A DNA stretch of 64,000 nucleotides from Wenzhouxiangella sp. AB-CW3 (GCF_014725735.1 NZ_CP061368.1:3549225-3613224); one strand, 5' to 3'. Positions 26,086 to 37,026 are shown, counted from the stretch's first letter. A program made the numbers and translations. Notes: generated by a model not told the origin, from the letters alone.

Positions 26086-28395
26086 TCAGCCGAACAATTC
26101 CCCGGTCTTCTGCCGGCGCCGCTCGTACTGCTGGGCCTCGACCACGGAAATGGCGGTCATATTGACCACGCGGCGCACGGTCGCGGAAGGAGTCAGCACG
26201 TGGGCCGGGCGGCCGATGCCCATCAGGATCGGGCCGATGGTCACCCCGCCGCCGATCACACGTGCCATGGAGAACGCGATATGGGCGGCATCCTGATCCG
26301 GCATGACCAGCAGGTTGGCCGAACCGGTCAGCCTGGAATTGGGAAAGATGCGTTCGCGGATCTCGGGCACCAGCGCGGCGTCGGCGCGCATTTCGCCCTC
26401 GACTTCCAGCTCCGGTTCCATCTCTCGTACTTTCAGCAGCACCTGGCGCATCTTCGAGGCTGAAGGGTTGACGTGACTGCCGAAGTTCGAGTGCGAGCAC
26501 AGTGCCACCTTGGGCGTAATGCCGAACATGCGCAACTTCTTTGCCGCCTTGATGGTCAGCTCCGCGAGCTGGTCGACCGTCGGGTCGGGGTTCACATGAG
26601 TGTCGAGCACAAACCAGGCGCCGTCGTCGTTGGTCATTGCCGAGAGCGCGCCGAGGGTATTGCTGTTCTCGCCCAGGCCGAGCACTTCGTGGATGTATTG
26701 CAGCTTCTTCTGATAACGACCCACCACGCCACAGATCAGCGCATCGGCCTCGTTGCGATGCACCATGATCGCGGCAATCACTGCCGTGCGGGTGCGTACG
26801 ATGGCCTTGGCCGAATCGGGGGTGACTCCCCGGCGCTGCGTGATCTCGTGAAAGGTCTGCCAGTACTCTTTGAAACGAGGGTCGTCCTCGGGATTGACCA
26901 GTTCGAAATCCTGGCCCGGTCGGATACGCAGACCGGCCCGCTCGATTCTCATGTCGACCACCTTGGGGCGGCCAATGAGAATGGGCCTGGCCAGGCCATC
27001 GTCGACGATGGTCTGCACGGCACGCAGCACGGTTTCTTCCTCGCCCTCGGCGAACACCACGCGCCTGGGATCCTTGCGGGCGGCATCGAACACCGGCTTC
27101 ATCAGCAAACCGGTCCGGAATACGTACTGGTTGAGCCGCTCGCGGTAGGCTTCAAGGTCGTCAATGGGGCGCTGTGCCACGCCTGAATCCATGGCCGCCC
27201 TGGCCACCGCCGGCGCCAGGTGAACCAGCAGACGCGGATCGAAGGGTTGCGGAATAAGATAGTCCGGGCCGAACTTGGGCGCCTGGCCACCATAGGCCTG
27301 GGCGGCCACGTCGGATGCTTCCATGCGGGCCAATTCGGCGATGGCATGCACACAGGCCATCTTCATTTCGTCATTGATGGCCGTCGCCCCCACATCCAGC
27401 GCGCCGCGGAAGATGTAGGGGAAACACAGGACGTTGTTGACCTGGTTGGGAAAATCGGATCGACCGGTGGCAATCAGCGCGTCCGAGCGCACCTCGCGGG
27501 CCTCGTCCGGCATGATCTCGGGCACCGGATTGGCCAGCGCCAGGATGATCGGCCTGTCGGCCATGGCCTTGACCATTTCGGGTTTGAGGACCCCCGGACC
27601 GGATACACCGAGAAACACGTCGGCATCGGTAATGACTTCTCCGAGCGTGCGCGCATCGGTGTCGGCGGCGTAGCTTGCCTTGCGCTCGTCCATGTAGGAT
27701 TCGCGGCCGGTGTAGATCACGCCCTCACGGTCGCAGACCACGATATTCTCCCGTCGCACCCCCATGGTGACCAGCAGGTCCAGGCAAGCCATGCCGGCCG
27801 CGCCGGCACCGGAAGCCACCAGGCGGATATCCTTCATTTCCTTGCCGACCAGCTCCAGGCCGTTGACCAGGGCAGCGGCGGCAATGATCGCCGTGCCGTG
27901 CTGATCGTCATGGAAGACCGGGATATTCATGCGCTCCTTGAGCGCCTCCTCGACCTTGAAGCACTCGGGCGCCTTGATGTCTTCCAGGTTGATGCCGCCG
28001 AAGGTGGGCTCCAGGCTGGCAATGATGTCGATGAGCTTGTCGGGGTCTTTCTCGTCGATCTCGACATCGAACACGTCGATATCGGCAAACTTCTTGAACA
28101 GCACCCCCTTGCCCTCCATGACCGGCTTGGAGGCCAGCGGACCGATATCGCCCAGGCCCAGCACCGCCGTACCATTGGAGACGACCGCCACCAGGTTGCC
28201 CCGGGCCGTATAATCACGCGCCTTGTCGGGTGTCTCTGCGATCTCCTCACTGGCCGCGGCCACGCCCGGCGAATAGGCCAGCGCCAGGTCCTTGGCCGTG
28301 GTCAGCGCCTTGGTCGGCGTGATTCGAATCTTGCCCGGCACCGGATAACGGTGATAGTCGAGCGCCTGTTCTCGGAATTTGTCTTTGTCGGTCAT
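26086..28395 (-). CDS. maeB: NADP-dependent malic enzyme with C-terminal phosphotransacetylase domain
   Basis: Oxidative decarboxylation of malate to pyruvate, giving NADPH. The 769 residues comprise a malic enzyme domain (about 1-430; [47 protein letters not shown]) and a phosphotransacetylase-like regulatory domain (about 435-765; [15 protein letters not shown]), the normal MaeB layout and length. ATG 28395 was chosen because [16 protein letters not shown] is the usual family start; an upstream ATG at 28533 would add 46 low-complexity residues encoded by heptamer repeats. No other gene is coupled to it. Confidence 0.96.
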   Translation of the reverse strand: MTDKDKFREQALDYHRYPVPGKIRITPTKALTTAKDLALAYSPGVAAASEEIAETPDKARDYTARGNLVAVVSNGTAVLGLGDIGPLASKPVMEGKGVLFKKFADIDVFDVEIDEKDPDKLIDIIASLEPTFGGINLEDIKAPECFKVEEALKERMNIPVFHDDQHGTAIIAAAALVNGLELVGKEMKDIRLVASGAGAAGMACLDLLVTMGVRRENIVVCDREGVIYTGRESYMDERKASYAADTDARTLGEVITDADVFLGVSGPGVLKPEMVKAMADRPIILALANPVPEIMPDEAREVRSDALIATGRSDFPNQVNNVLCFPYIFRGALDVGATAINDEMKMACVHAIAELARMEASDVAAQAYGGQAPKFGPDYLIPQPFDPRLLVHLAPAVARAAMDSGVAQRPIDDLEAYRERLNQYVFRTGLLMKPVFDAARKDPRRVVFAEGEEETVLRAVQTIVDDGLARPILIGRPKVVDMRIERAGLRIRPGQDFELVNPEDDPRFKEYWQTFHEITQRRGVTPDSAKAIVRTRTAVIAAIMVHRNEADALICGVVGRYQKKLQYIHEVLGLGENSNTLGALSAMTNDDGAWFVLDTHVNPDPTVDQLAELTIKAAKKLRMFGITPKVALCSHSNFGSHVNPSASKMRQVLLKVREMEPELEVEGEMRADAALVPEIRERIFPNSRLTGSANLLVMPDQDAAHIAFSMARVIGGGVTIGPILMGIGRPAHVLTPSATVRRVVNMTAISVVEAQQYERRRQKTGELFG

Positions 28396-28469
28396 GGGGT
28401 GGCCTGATGGCAGGTTGGTTTGGTCTCTAATGACAGGGGCTTCGATTGGCGCTCTGCGATTCGGGACCC

Positions 28470-28530
28470 GGGACCCGGCCTCTCTTTTCCGAGTCACGAG
28501 TCCCGAGCCCCGAGTCCCGACACGCCCGAT
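28470..28530. repeat. Degenerate heptanucleotide repeats upstream of maeB
   Basis: Includes GGGACCC units (about 28456-28474) and CGAGTCA, CGAGTCC, CGAGCCC, CGAGTCC in tandem (about 28489-28520), all 7 bp long. They lie between the aldolase stop and the maeB start and do not encode a protein. Confidence 0.65.
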
Positions 28531-28569
28531 CAAGAATCATGCAACGAACTTCAACAACCACCTTGCCAA

Positions 28570-29592
28570 CTACGACTCTTCGTCCTCGCTCCACTCGCCC
28601 AGGGCGGCCAGGCCATTCATGCGGGCGCGGTGGGCCAGGATCTTCTGGGCCTTCTCGCGATGGCCTTTCGGGTCGGCGGCCCAGGTTTTCAGGCACTGGG
28701 CCTGAAGGGCGCGACCGTAGGAGAATGACAGCGGCCACGGCAGGCTGCCCATCTTGTTCATTGCATCCAGGTGGGCGGTGGCCTCGATATCGCCCTGACC
28801 TCCCGACAGAAACACGATGCCGGCGGTCGCGGCAGGCACCGAGTTGAGCAGGCAGTCGAGCGTGGCCTCGGCCACTTCCTCGGTGTCGGCGCGTTCAGTG
28901 GCATTGGAACCCGAAATCACCATCGAGGCTTTCAACACCGTCCCTTCCAGCAGCACGTTCTGCTCGTAGAGTTGATGAAACAGAGTCTTGAGAGTTGCCT
29001 CGGTGACATCGTAAGAGGTATCAAGGTCGTGGTCGCCGTCCATCAGCACTTCCGGTTCGACGATGGGCACGATGCCGGCTTCCTGGCACAGGGCGGCATA
29101 GCGGGCCAGCGCATGAGCATTGGCTTCCAGGCAGGCACGGGTGGGCGCATCCTCGCTGATGCCGATGACCGCGCGCCACTTGGCGAACTTTGCACCCAGT
29201 TCGGCGTACTCGGCCAGTCGTTCGCGCAGACCATCGAGGCCCTCGGTGACCTTTTCGCCATCAAAACCGGCCAGTGCCTTGGCACCCTTGTCGACCTTGA
29301 TGCCCGGCAGGATGCCCTGCGATTCCATCAGCTTGACCAGCGGCGTGCCGTCAGCCGTGTTCTGGCGAATGGTTTCGTCAAAAAGAATCGCTCCGGAAAT
29401 GTGTTCACCCAGCCCGGGAGTCGAGAGCATCATCGAACGGTAATCGAGGCGGTTCTCCTCGGTGGACTCGACACCCACGCCGTCAAAGCGCTTCTTGATG
29501 GTGCCGGTGGATTCGTCGATGGCGAGAATGCCCTTGCCGGGCGCTACCATCTGACGGGCGATTTCAACGAGTTGTTCAAGCTTGTCGATCAT
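28570..29592 (-). CDS. Class I fructose-bisphosphate aldolase
   Basis: A 340-residue Schiff-base aldolase interconverting fructose 1,6-bisphosphate with dihydroxyacetone phosphate and glyceraldehyde 3-phosphate. The eukaryote-like class I signature is intact: GKGILAIDEST near the N-terminus, FAKWR (Lys138) and the Schiff-base lysine Lys221 in LLEGTVLKASMV. The size is normal. It lies between pyk and maeB on the same strand, with repeat-filled gaps of 170-220 bp, so a glycolysis/pyruvate gene neighbourhood rather than a tight operon. Confidence 0.96.
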   Translation of the reverse strand: MIDKLEQLVEIARQMVAPGKGILAIDESTGTIKKRFDGVGVESTEENRLDYRSMMLSTPGLGEHISGAILFDETIRQNTADGTPLVKLMESQGILPGIKVDKGAKALAGFDGEKVTEGLDGLRERLAEYAELGAKFAKWRAVIGISEDAPTRACLEANAHALARYAALCQEAGIVPIVEPEVLMDGDHDLDTSYDVTEATLKTLFHQLYEQNVLLEGTVLKASMVISGSNATERADTEEVAEATLDCLLNSVPAATAGIVFLSGGQGDIEATAHLDAMNKMGSLPWPLSFSYGRALQAQCLKTWAADPKGHREKAQKILAHRARMNGLAALGEWSEDEES

Positions 29593-29732
29593 GACGGTCC
29601 CTGATGCGAAGGTGGTTTGGAGTTGGGCGAAATCAGGCCGGTATTGTAGCCCGCCGAGCCGGGGAGTTCATCTGTTCGAGCGGCTGGAGGGGGAGAGGAG
29701 GAGAGGAGGAGAAGAACAGCAGTGCCCATCCT

Positions 29733-29802
29733 CTTCCGTCTTCCGTCTTCCGTCTTCCGTCTTCCGTCTTCCGTCTTCCGTCTTCCGTCTCCCGTCTCCC
29801 GT
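29733..29802. repeat. Ten-copy heptanucleotide tandem repeat (CTTCCGT)n
   Basis: Eight exact CTTCCGT units (29733-29788) are followed by two CTCCCGT units (29789-29802), ending just 8 bp from the pyk stop codon. On the minus strand the repeat lies in the 3' untranslated region of pyk. Slippage-prone arrays of this kind can vary in copy number. Confidence 0.95.
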
Positions 29803-29809
29803 CTCCCCT

Positions 29810-31246
29810 CTACCCCACCTCTCCAGACACCGTCAGTATCTTCATCGTATTGGTGCCACCCAGCACGCCCATTTCGTCACCCAGGGTCAGCAGCACGCGG
29901 TCGCCGGGCTGGATCAGGCCGGCATTGCGCACCCGATCCAGCGCAAGTTGCTGAATCTCGGCCGCCGGTTCGTCGCCGGGGGCGAAAAAGAGGGGCTGCA
30001 CGTGCTGGAAAAGGCGCATGCGGCGCAAGCTGAAACGATTGGGCGAAAGCGCGATGATCGGCACCGGAGAGCGCACCCGGCTAAGCCACTGTGCGGTCGA
30101 ACCGGATTCCGTAAGTGCGATAATGGCCGTAAGCGGCAGCGAGTGAGCCGTGACCATGGTGGCCATGGCAATGGCCTGATCGATGCGTTCGGCACGCACG
30201 TTGAGTCGCCGGATCGGTACATGAGCCTCGACATGGCGTTCGGCCCCGAGACAGATGCGGCTCATCGCCTCAATCACCTTGACCGGATGACGACCGACCG
30301 CGGTTTCGGCCGACAGCATGACCGCATCGGTGCCGTCGATCACGGCGTTGGCCACATCAAGCACTTCCGCGCGGGTCGGGATTGGCGACTCGACCATGGA
30401 CTGCATCATCTGCGTGGCGGTGATCACGGCACGATTCTGTTCCAGCGAAGCGGAAATGATGCGCTTTTGCAAACCCGGCAGCTCCTCGTCGCCGATCTCC
30501 ACGCCCAGGTCGCCTCGCGCGACCAGCACGGCGTCGGAAGCATCGATGATGGACTCAAGATTCTCGATGGCCTCGGCGCGCTCGATCTTGGAGACCAGCG
30601 CAGCCTGCCCTCCTGCCCGCTTCATCAGGTCGCGTGCCTGCTCGATATCCTCGGCGCTGCGCGGAAAGGATACGGCCAGGTAGTCGACCTGCCATTCAGC
30701 TGCACGTTCGATATCGCGCTCGTCGGCTGCCGACAGGCCCGGCACGGAAAGACCACCGCCGCGCAGGTTCAAGCCCTTGCGATCAGACAGCTTGCCGGCC
30801 GTCAGCACGGTGCAATGAATCTCGTCGCCGTTGACCTTCTCAACGCGCATGGCCATCAGGCCATCGTCGAGCAGCAGCTCACTGCCCGGGCGAACATCGT
30901 CGACCAGTCCCAGGTAGGCCACGCCCACGCCACTCTCGTCACCGGCGGGTGGATTCTCGCGCGCATACAGCGTGAAGGGCTGACCGGGGACGAGTTCCAC
31001 GGCGCCTTCCCTGAAGCGGTCAATACGGATCTTTGGACCCGACAGGTCGGCCAGCACGGCGATATCGGTATCGAGCTCCCGGGCGGCAGCCCTCACCATG
31101 CGAATGCGCCGAGCATGCGTCTCGGCATCACCGTGTGAGAAATTGATCCGGACCACGTCACAACCCGCGGTGATCAGACGTTCGAGCACCTCCGGTTCAT
31201 CAGTGGCCGGCCCCAGGGTGGCAACAATCTTGGTTCTTCGGCTCAT
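29810..31246 (-). CDS. pyk: Pyruvate kinase
   Basis: A 478-residue glycolytic enzyme making pyruvate and ATP from phosphoenolpyruvate and ADP. Motifs in order: TKIVATLGPAT at the N-terminus, CDVVRINFSHGD, SKIERAEAIEN (catalytic Lys), VARGDLGVEI, ITATQMMQSM and VMLSAETAVGRHPV. ATG 31246 was chosen because MSRRTKIVATLGPA is the family's normal start; ATG 31312 would add 22 unusual residues. The stop codon TAG abuts a heptamer repeat. It is divergent from the hybrid kinase at 31399. Confidence 0.97.
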   Translation of the reverse strand: MSRRTKIVATLGPATDEPEVLERLITAGCDVVRINFSHGDAETHARRIRMVRAAARELDTDIAVLADLSGPKIRIDRFREGAVELVPGQPFTLYARENPPAGDESGVGVAYLGLVDDVRPGSELLLDDGLMAMRVEKVNGDEIHCTVLTAGKLSDRKGLNLRGGGLSVPGLSAADERDIERAAEWQVDYLAVSFPRSAEDIEQARDLMKRAGGQAALVSKIERAEAIENLESIIDASDAVLVARGDLGVEIGDEELPGLQKRIISASLEQNRAVITATQMMQSMVESPIPTRAEVLDVANAVIDGTDAVMLSAETAVGRHPVKVIEAMSRICLGAERHVEAHVPIRRLNVRAERIDQAIAMATMVTAHSLPLTAIIALTESGSTAQWLSRVRSPVPIIALSPNRFSLRRMRLFQHVQPLFFAPGDEPAAEIQQLALDRVRNAGLIQPGDRVLLTLGDEMGVLGGTNTMKILTVSGEVG

Positions 31247-31398
31247 GTCGTCTAGTGTAGCGCTGCCGCTCACCCGGATGGTCACTTCCGGGTCGCGCGA
31301 CCTTTTCGCCAATGACCCACGGTGGTATTGTCAGAGTGGCGGGGAAGGATGTCTCTTGCGCCGGTATTGTATCGGGGCAAAAGGCCTATGGAGTGACC

Positions 31399-34300
31399 AT
31401 GAAAGAGTCGCGTCACGACACCGAGGTGCGGCGGCAGCGGAAGCTCGAAGAGTACCGTGTGCTCGACACCGACAACGAGGCCCTGTTCGATGAACTGGTC
31501 AGGCTCGCTGCACAGGCCTGTGACACCCCCATGGCCATTGTCAGCCTCATGGATGCCGATCGCCAGTGGTTCAAGGCATCGGTGGGCATGGACATCGACA
31601 GCACGCCGAGAAAGATAGCCTTCTGTGATCTGGTTATTCGGCAATGCAGGAACCTGGTCGTGGATGATGCCGCCTTGGACCCCCGCTTTATCGACAACCC
31701 GCTGGTTACGGGAAAGCCCAATATCCGATTTTATGCCGGCGTACCGCTGCTTGCAGCCGACGGCTCGTGCATCGGCACCCTGGCAGTCATGGATTCCGAG
31801 GCCCGGTCCATTGAAGCGCATCAGGTGCATACGCTGCAGGCCTTTTCCAAGCTGGCCATGCATGCCCTGGACCTGCGCCTGACCCGACTGGCACTCAAGG
31901 ACAGTGCCGACGAGAAGCAGCATCTGCTCGATAAGCTCGACAAGAGCCAGTGGCTGATGGATATCGCCCGGCGCGCTGTCAGGCTGGGCGGATGGCATGT
32001 TGACCTTGCATCCGAGCAGATTACCTGGAGCGAACAGGCAGCCGTCATACATGAAGAGCCACCCGGGCACTCACCCAGGGTCGACGAGGGCATCAATTAT
32101 TACGCCCCCGAACACCGTCGCAAGATCCGCGAGGCCTATACGTCCTGCGCGACCCGCGGTGTGCCCTTCGACGAAGAACTGCAACTGATAACCGCCAGGG
32201 GCCGTCGGCGCTGGGTGCGAACCATCGGCGAGCCCGAGCATGATCCGGACGGCAGTATCATCGGCGTACAGGGCGCCATCCTGGATATCTCCGAACGCAA
32301 GCGTACCGAAGAGGCCCTGCGCCTGTCGGAGGAACGCTACCGACATGCCGCCGAGGCGTCCCAGGCCGCGCTCTGGGACTACGACATGATCACCGGCAAG
32401 GTCAGCTTCTCCGAGACCTTTCGCAATATGCTGGGCTACGCACGCCTGGAAGACATGCCCGACACGCTCGAGGCCTACATGCAGCTGATGCACCCGGAAG
32501 ACCGTGACCGCGTGCGTGAGAAGGCGGACAGGATGGTCGATCGCGCAACCGAGGACCGGGCCACGGCCCAGTTCCGCTTGCTGACCCAATCAGGCGATTA
32601 TCGCTGGGTTGAGTCCAACAGCAAGGTGATTCGCGACGAACAGGGCCGCGCTATTCGCCGGCTGGGATCGACGGTGGATATCCACGAACGCCGCTTGGCC
32701 GAGCAGCAGCTGCGTGAGCAAGCCGAGCGCATGCGCGGCGTTCTGGAAACCGCCTGCGATGCCATCATCACCATCGACGAGTACGGTGTCATGGAAACAG
32801 TCAACCCGGCCGCCACCGAGATGTTCGGTTACCGGGCCGAGGACATGCTGGGCCAAGGTATCAGCATCCTGATGACCGACAGGTATCGACGCTTGCACGA
32901 CGATCACCTCAAGCGTTACCGGGAAACCGGCGAAGCCCGAATCATCGGATCCCCACAGCGTCTGGAAGCGCGTCGTCGCGACGGGACTGCTTTCCCTATA
33001 GAGCTGACTGTCGGTGAGGTCCATCTGCCGGAACGGCGCATCTTTACCGGATTCATCAGTGACGTCACTGAACAGGAGACGGCCCGCTCTGCACTGGAAG
33101 ACAGCGAAGAACGCTTTCGTGCTGTCGCCCGCGCCTCCACCGACGTCATTTACGACTACGTCATGGAGTCAGGCGAGCTGTGGTGGAGTGACGGACTGGA
33201 GGCCGCTTTCGGCTACACGCTCGAGGAAGCGGGGAATGACATTCAGTTCTGGATCGATCATATTCATCCAGACGATCAGGACCGGACCATTGCCTCTCTC
33301 GAGGCTGCCTTCGAGTATCGAGATCAGGAATGGTCTGCCGAGTATCGGTTCCTGCGCAAGGATGGACGATACGCACAGGCGACCGACAGCGGAGTGATCA
33401 TTCGGGGCAAGCCGGGCAAACCTGATCGCATGGTTGGTGGCATGAAGGATGTCACCGAGCAGCGCGTTGCTCGCCGCAAGCTCGCCGAGCAGGCCGAACT
33501 GCTCAACAAGGCCCGGGACGCCATCTTCGTGACCGACCTGGAAGGAACGGCAACCTACTGGAATCACGGCGCCGAACGACTGTACGGCTGGCAGGCGCAC
33601 GAGATCCAGGGAAACACCATCCTCAAACGTGTCTTTGCCAGCCGTGACGATTGGGACCAGGTCCTTGCCCGGTTGCTCGAAGCGGGTGGCTGGGACGGGC
33701 AGATGCGGCAGCTCCATCGCGACGGACATGAGCTCCAGGTACAGTGTCACCTGACCCTGGTGCTGGACAAGTCCGACCAGCCCCGCTCCATACTGGCTAT
33801 TAACACGGATATCACCGAAAAAATCGAGCTGGAGGAGCAGCTCAGGCAGGCCCAGCGGCTCGAAGCCATCGGCCAGCTTACCGGTGGCGTGGCACATGAC
33901 TTCAACAACCTCCTTACCGTCATTCTGGGGAATGCCGAGCTGCTCAGCGAAACGCTGGAAACCGGCAGCACGCAAAAGGGAATGGCCGACCTGATGCTGT
34001 CGGCCGCCGGCCGCGGCGCCGAGCTGACCAACCAGTTACTGGCCTTCGCCCGCCGTCAGGCGCTGGAGCCGAAAGCAACCGATGTGCTGAACCTGGTGCA
34101 AGCAATGCAGCCTCTGCTGCGCCGTTCCATTCCCGAAAACATCGAAATCCGTATCAGCCCCGAACCCGACCTGTGGCTGGCCGAGATCGATCCCGGACAA
34201 CTTGAATCGGCCCTGCTCAACCTGGCTTTGAATGCCCGGGATGCCATGCCTGAGGGTGGCCGCCTGTCCATCACGATCAGCAATTCTGTACTCGATGGCG

Positions 34301-34980
34301 ACTACACGCGCCAGCATGCCGACGTACTGGATGGAGAGTATGTTCAGGTGGCCGTGACCGACAACGGACAGGGCATCGGGGCCAAGGACCAGTCGCGGAT
34401 CTTCGAACCCTTCTTCACCACCAAGCAAAAGGGCAAGGGTACCGGACTGGGCCTGCCCATGGTCTATGGCTTCATCAAGCAATCACGCGGCCATATCGCT
34501 GTCTATTCCGAGCCAGGCATGGGGACAACGGTGCGCATGTACCTCCCACGCGCTTTTGGCGAAGCCAGCAAGGAGCAGACAGACGATGCGGAAGGAGTAC
34601 TGCCGGGTGGATCGGAGCGCATACTTGTCGTCGAAGACGATGAGCTCGTGCTTGAACATGTCAGACGCCTGATTTGCCAGCTTGGCTACGAAGTCGCGAC
34701 CGCAACGTCAGGCGACGAAGCGCTGCAACTGGCGCGCAGCGAGCAGGAATTCGACCTGCTGTTTACCGATGTCATCATGCCCGGCGGTCACACGGGCCCG
34801 GATCTGGCCCGCGAGATTCGGCGCATCCATCCCGACCTGCGTGTCCTGTTCACCTCCGGCTATACCGAGGATGCACTGACCCTTGAAGAATCGGACCGAC
34901 CTTCTGCCCGTCTGCTGCAAAAGCCCTATCCAAAGGCCGTCCTGGCACGGGCACTGCGCGAGGCACTCGACAAGCGGTGA
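31399..34980 (+). CDS. GAF-PAS5 hybrid sensor histidine kinase with receiver domain
   Basis: A 1193-residue soluble kinase without membrane segments. Domain order: GAF (about 15-160), five PAS domains (starting near 190, 320, 445, 570 and 705), HisKA with phospho-acceptor His833 in GVAHDFNN, HATPase (NLALNARDAMP, VTDNGQGIG, GTGLGLPM), and a C-terminal receiver with Asp1124 in LFTDVIMPGG. The last three modules match the FixL/NtrB-like hybrid class. ATG 31399 fits the conserved GAF lead (ESRHDTEVRRQRKLEEYRVL); an upstream start at 31312 has no such match. No DNA-binding response regulator is adjacent, so the phospho-relay partner is elsewhere. Confidence 0.94.
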   Translation: MKESRHDTEVRRQRKLEEYRVLDTDNEALFDELVRLAAQACDTPMAIVSLMDADRQWFKASVGMDIDSTPRKIAFCDLVIRQCRNLVVDDAALDPRFIDNPLVTGKPNIRFYAGVPLLAADGSCIGTLAVMDSEARSIEAHQVHTLQAFSKLAMHALDLRLTRLALKDSADEKQHLLDKLDKSQWLMDIARRAVRLGGWHVDLASEQITWSEQAAVIHEEPPGHSPRVDEGINYYAPEHRRKIREAYTSCATRGVPFDEELQLITARGRRRWVRTIGEPEHDPDGSIIGVQGAILDISERKRTEEALRLSEERYRHAAEASQAALWDYDMITGKVSFSETFRNMLGYARLEDMPDTLEAYMQLMHPEDRDRVREKADRMVDRATEDRATAQFRLLTQSGDYRWVESNSKVIRDEQGRAIRRLGSTVDIHERRLAEQQLREQAERMRGVLETACDAIITIDEYGVMETVNPAATEMFGYRAEDMLGQGISILMTDRYRRLHDDHLKRYRETGEARIIGSPQRLEARRRDGTAFPIELTVGEVHLPERRIFTGFISDVTEQETARSALEDSEERFRAVARASTDVIYDYVMESGELWWSDGLEAAFGYTLEEAGNDIQFWIDHIHPDDQDRTIASLEAAFEYRDQEWSAEYRFLRKDGRYAQATDSGVIIRGKPGKPDRMVGGMKDVTEQRVARRKLAEQAELLNKARDAIFVTDLEGTATYWNHGAERLYGWQAHEIQGNTILKRVFASRDDWDQVLARLLEAGGWDGQMRQLHRDGHELQVQCHLTLVLDKSDQPRSILAINTDITEKIELEEQLRQAQRLEAIGQLTGGVAHDFNNLLTVILGNAELLSETLETGSTQKGMADLMLSAAGRGAELTNQLLAFARRQALEPKATDVLNLVQAMQPLLRRSIPENIEIRISPEPDLWLAEIDPGQLESALLNLALNARDAMPEGGRLSITISNSVLDGDYTRQHADVLDGEYVQVAVTDNGQGIGAKDQSRIFEPFFTTKQKGKGTGLGLPMVYGFIKQSRGHIAVYSEPGMGTTVRMYLPRAFGEASKEQTDDAEGVLPGGSERILVVEDDELVLEHVRRLICQLGYEVATATSGDEALQLARSEQEFDLLFTDVIMPGGHTGPDLAREIRRIHPDLRVLFTSGYTEDALTLEESDRPSARLLQKPYPKAVLARALREALDKR

Positions 34981-37026
34981 TCATCCTTCTCCGGCAGACA
35001 AGTCGTGGCGCTCGAACCAGGCCAGGATATTGTCGATCTTGGCGATATGACGCGTCGGGCGCCGGTCAAGGCCGTGGGCGGTGTCGGGCATGCGAATCAT
35101 GACCGTGTCAACGCCGCGCAGTTGCAGTGCCTGGTAGTACTGCTCGGTCTCGCCGATGGGCGTGCGGAAGTCATCCTCACCGGTCATCAGCAAGGTCGGC
35201 GTGGTGACATTGCCGACCAGCGACAGCGGCGAGCGCTGCCAGTAGTGCTCGAACTCTTCCCACGGCTTGCCCGGGAACTGGTGCGTGATCTGATTCAGAT
35301 AGGTGTCGCCGGTCAGCACCTTTGAAATCCAGTTGATGACCGGGTTGATGGCAGCCGCGGCACGGAAGCGGTCGGTCAGGCCGATAGCATAGGCAGTGGC
35401 AATGCCGCCGGCCGATCCACCGGTGATGAACAGTCGTTCCTCGTCAATGAATCCCTTGTCGATCATGGCATCGACACCCGACATGTGATCGCCGAAGTCA
35501 TCTTCGGACGAGTACTTGTATTCCAGCAGCATGCCGAACTCGGTGCCGTATGAAGCCGAGCCCCGGTAGTTGTTGTAGAAGACCACGTAACCCTCGGCCG
35601 CGTAGCGCTGCAGTTCGGCGGAGAAATGCGGGCCGTAGGCCAGGTGCGGACCGCCGTGGATCTCCAGGATCAGCGGATACTCTTTGTCGGGATCGAAATC
35701 CGGCGGGGTCAGGTACCAGCCCTGAATCTGGGTACCGTCGGTGGACGACTCGTAGACGACCTCGTGGACTTCGGCCATGTCGCGCTGGTCGAACAGGTTG
35801 CGATTGAGATCGGTCAGTTGCCGGCTGCGTCCGCGACGGTCAATCAGATGCACGTCGGCCGGTTGCTGCGCGGTACCCTGAGTGTAGGCAATGGTGCCGT
35901 TGTCGGCGACTGAGAAACTGCCGCTCAGGTAGGGCCGACCCACGGCCACGCCGCTGAGTCGATCAATGCGGTTGGTGATGCGGTCGCGCAGGTCCACGCG
36001 AGCGACCTTGCGCTCACCGCGATTGTCATGGCGAAAATAGATCGAGGAGCTGTCGGCAGCCCAGACCGGGTCGCTCATGGACCTATCCAGAGACTCGCCG
36101 AGCAGCACCAGGTTATCGCCGTCGGCATCGATCACGCCCAGCACGGACTCGGTGTACTGCTGGTTCTGGTGATCGTCGTGCTCGAAGGCAATGCGTCGGC
36201 CGTCCGGCGAGACCGCCGGCGAGCGGGCGATGCCGTCGAGCTCGGTCAGCTGTTCGATCTCGCCACCATCGAGGCTGACGCGATAGAGGTTGGACTGGTT
36301 GCGCTCGTACTGCCAGTTCTCGCCGCGATTGGCCGAGAACACGATGACATCGCCCTCGGGCATCCAGGCCAGCCGGCCTTCATGGTCATAGTCCCCCGAG
36401 GTCAGCTGGCGGGCCGCGCCACCGGTGGCTGAAACAACGAAGACATGTGAAAACCCGGGCTCGAGATAGCCGCGCCCATCCCAGCGATAGACCACCGAAT
36501 CAATCACGGTGACAGGCTCGGCCCAGTCCGCGCCTTCAGGTGCCGAGGGCGGGCTGGCCAGCGCCGGCTTGTCGGCCGGGACACGCATGGAAAAGGCGAT
36601 CTGCTCGCCGTCGGGCGACCAGGCAATGGAGGACGGTGACTCGGTCAGACCGGTGATCATGGCCGTCTCGCCACTGTCGAGCCAGCGCACGAATAGCTGT
36701 GCTTTTCCCTTGCCGTCATCAGCCACGTAGGCCAGGCGCTCGCCGTCTGGCGAAAAACGCGGGGATGAATAGCTCTCTCGCCCGGACAATAGCGGGCGGT
36801 GATCGCTGCCGTCAGCACCGACCATCCACAGGTTGGTACGGATCCGGTCGGTCATGATGTCGTAGAGCGAGCGCACGTAGACCACCCGGGCACCATCGGG
36901 AGCAATCTGCACCTCGCTGGCAAACTGCAGGTCAAACAGGTCCTTGGAGGCGAAACGACGGTCATCGGCGATTCCAGTCGTCGCGGCTAGCATCGTGGCC
37001 AGCAGGGCGATTAAGCGAAGGTGCAT
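34981..37026 (-). CDS. Exported S9 family prolyl oligopeptidase/acylaminoacyl peptidase
   Basis: A ~681-residue serine peptidase. The signal peptide (MHLRLIALLATMLAATTGIA) follows ATG 37026; a longer start at 37110 would bury it, so the shorter is preferred. The N-terminal half is a beta-propeller of PD40 repeats (SPRFSPDGERLAYVADD, SIAWSPDGEQIAFS, SPAVSPDGRRIAFE). The C-terminal alpha/beta-hydrolase domain has the nucleophile elbow GGSAGGIATA and the histidine motif PDTAHGLDRR. It shares its stop region with the hybrid kinase (tail to tail, no gap). Confidence 0.94.
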   Translation of the reverse strand: MHLRLIALLATMLAATTGIADDRRFASKDLFDLQFASEVQIAPDGARVVYVRSLYDIMTDRIRTNLWMVGADGSDHRPLLSGRESYSSPRFSPDGERLAYVADDGKGKAQLFVRWLDSGETAMITGLTESPSSIAWSPDGEQIAFSMRVPADKPALASPPSAPEGADWAEPVTVIDSVVYRWDGRGYLEPGFSHVFVVSATGGAARQLTSGDYDHEGRLAWMPEGDVIVFSANRGENWQYERNQSNLYRVSLDGGEIEQLTELDGIARSPAVSPDGRRIAFEHDDHQNQQYTESVLGVIDADGDNLVLLGESLDRSMSDPVWAADSSSIYFRHDNRGERKVARVDLRDRITNRIDRLSGVAVGRPYLSGSFSVADNGTIAYTQGTAQQPADVHLIDRRGRSRQLTDLNRNLFDQRDMAEVHEVVYESSTDGTQIQGWYLTPPDFDPDKEYPLILEIHGGPHLAYGPHFSAELQRYAAEGYVVFYNNYRGSASYGTEFGMLLEYKYSSEDDFGDHMSGVDAMIDKGFIDEERLFITGGSAGGIATAYAIGLTDRFRAAAAINPVINWISKVLTGDTYLNQITHQFPGKPWEEFEHYWQRSPLSLVGNVTTPTLLMTGEDDFRTPIGETEQYYQALQLRGVDTVMIRMPDTAHGLDRRPTRHIAKIDNILAWFERHDLSAGEG

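Noticed and set aside
29733-29802. CRISPR-like array
   Set aside because: Units are 7 bp with no spacers; it is a simple tandem repeat.
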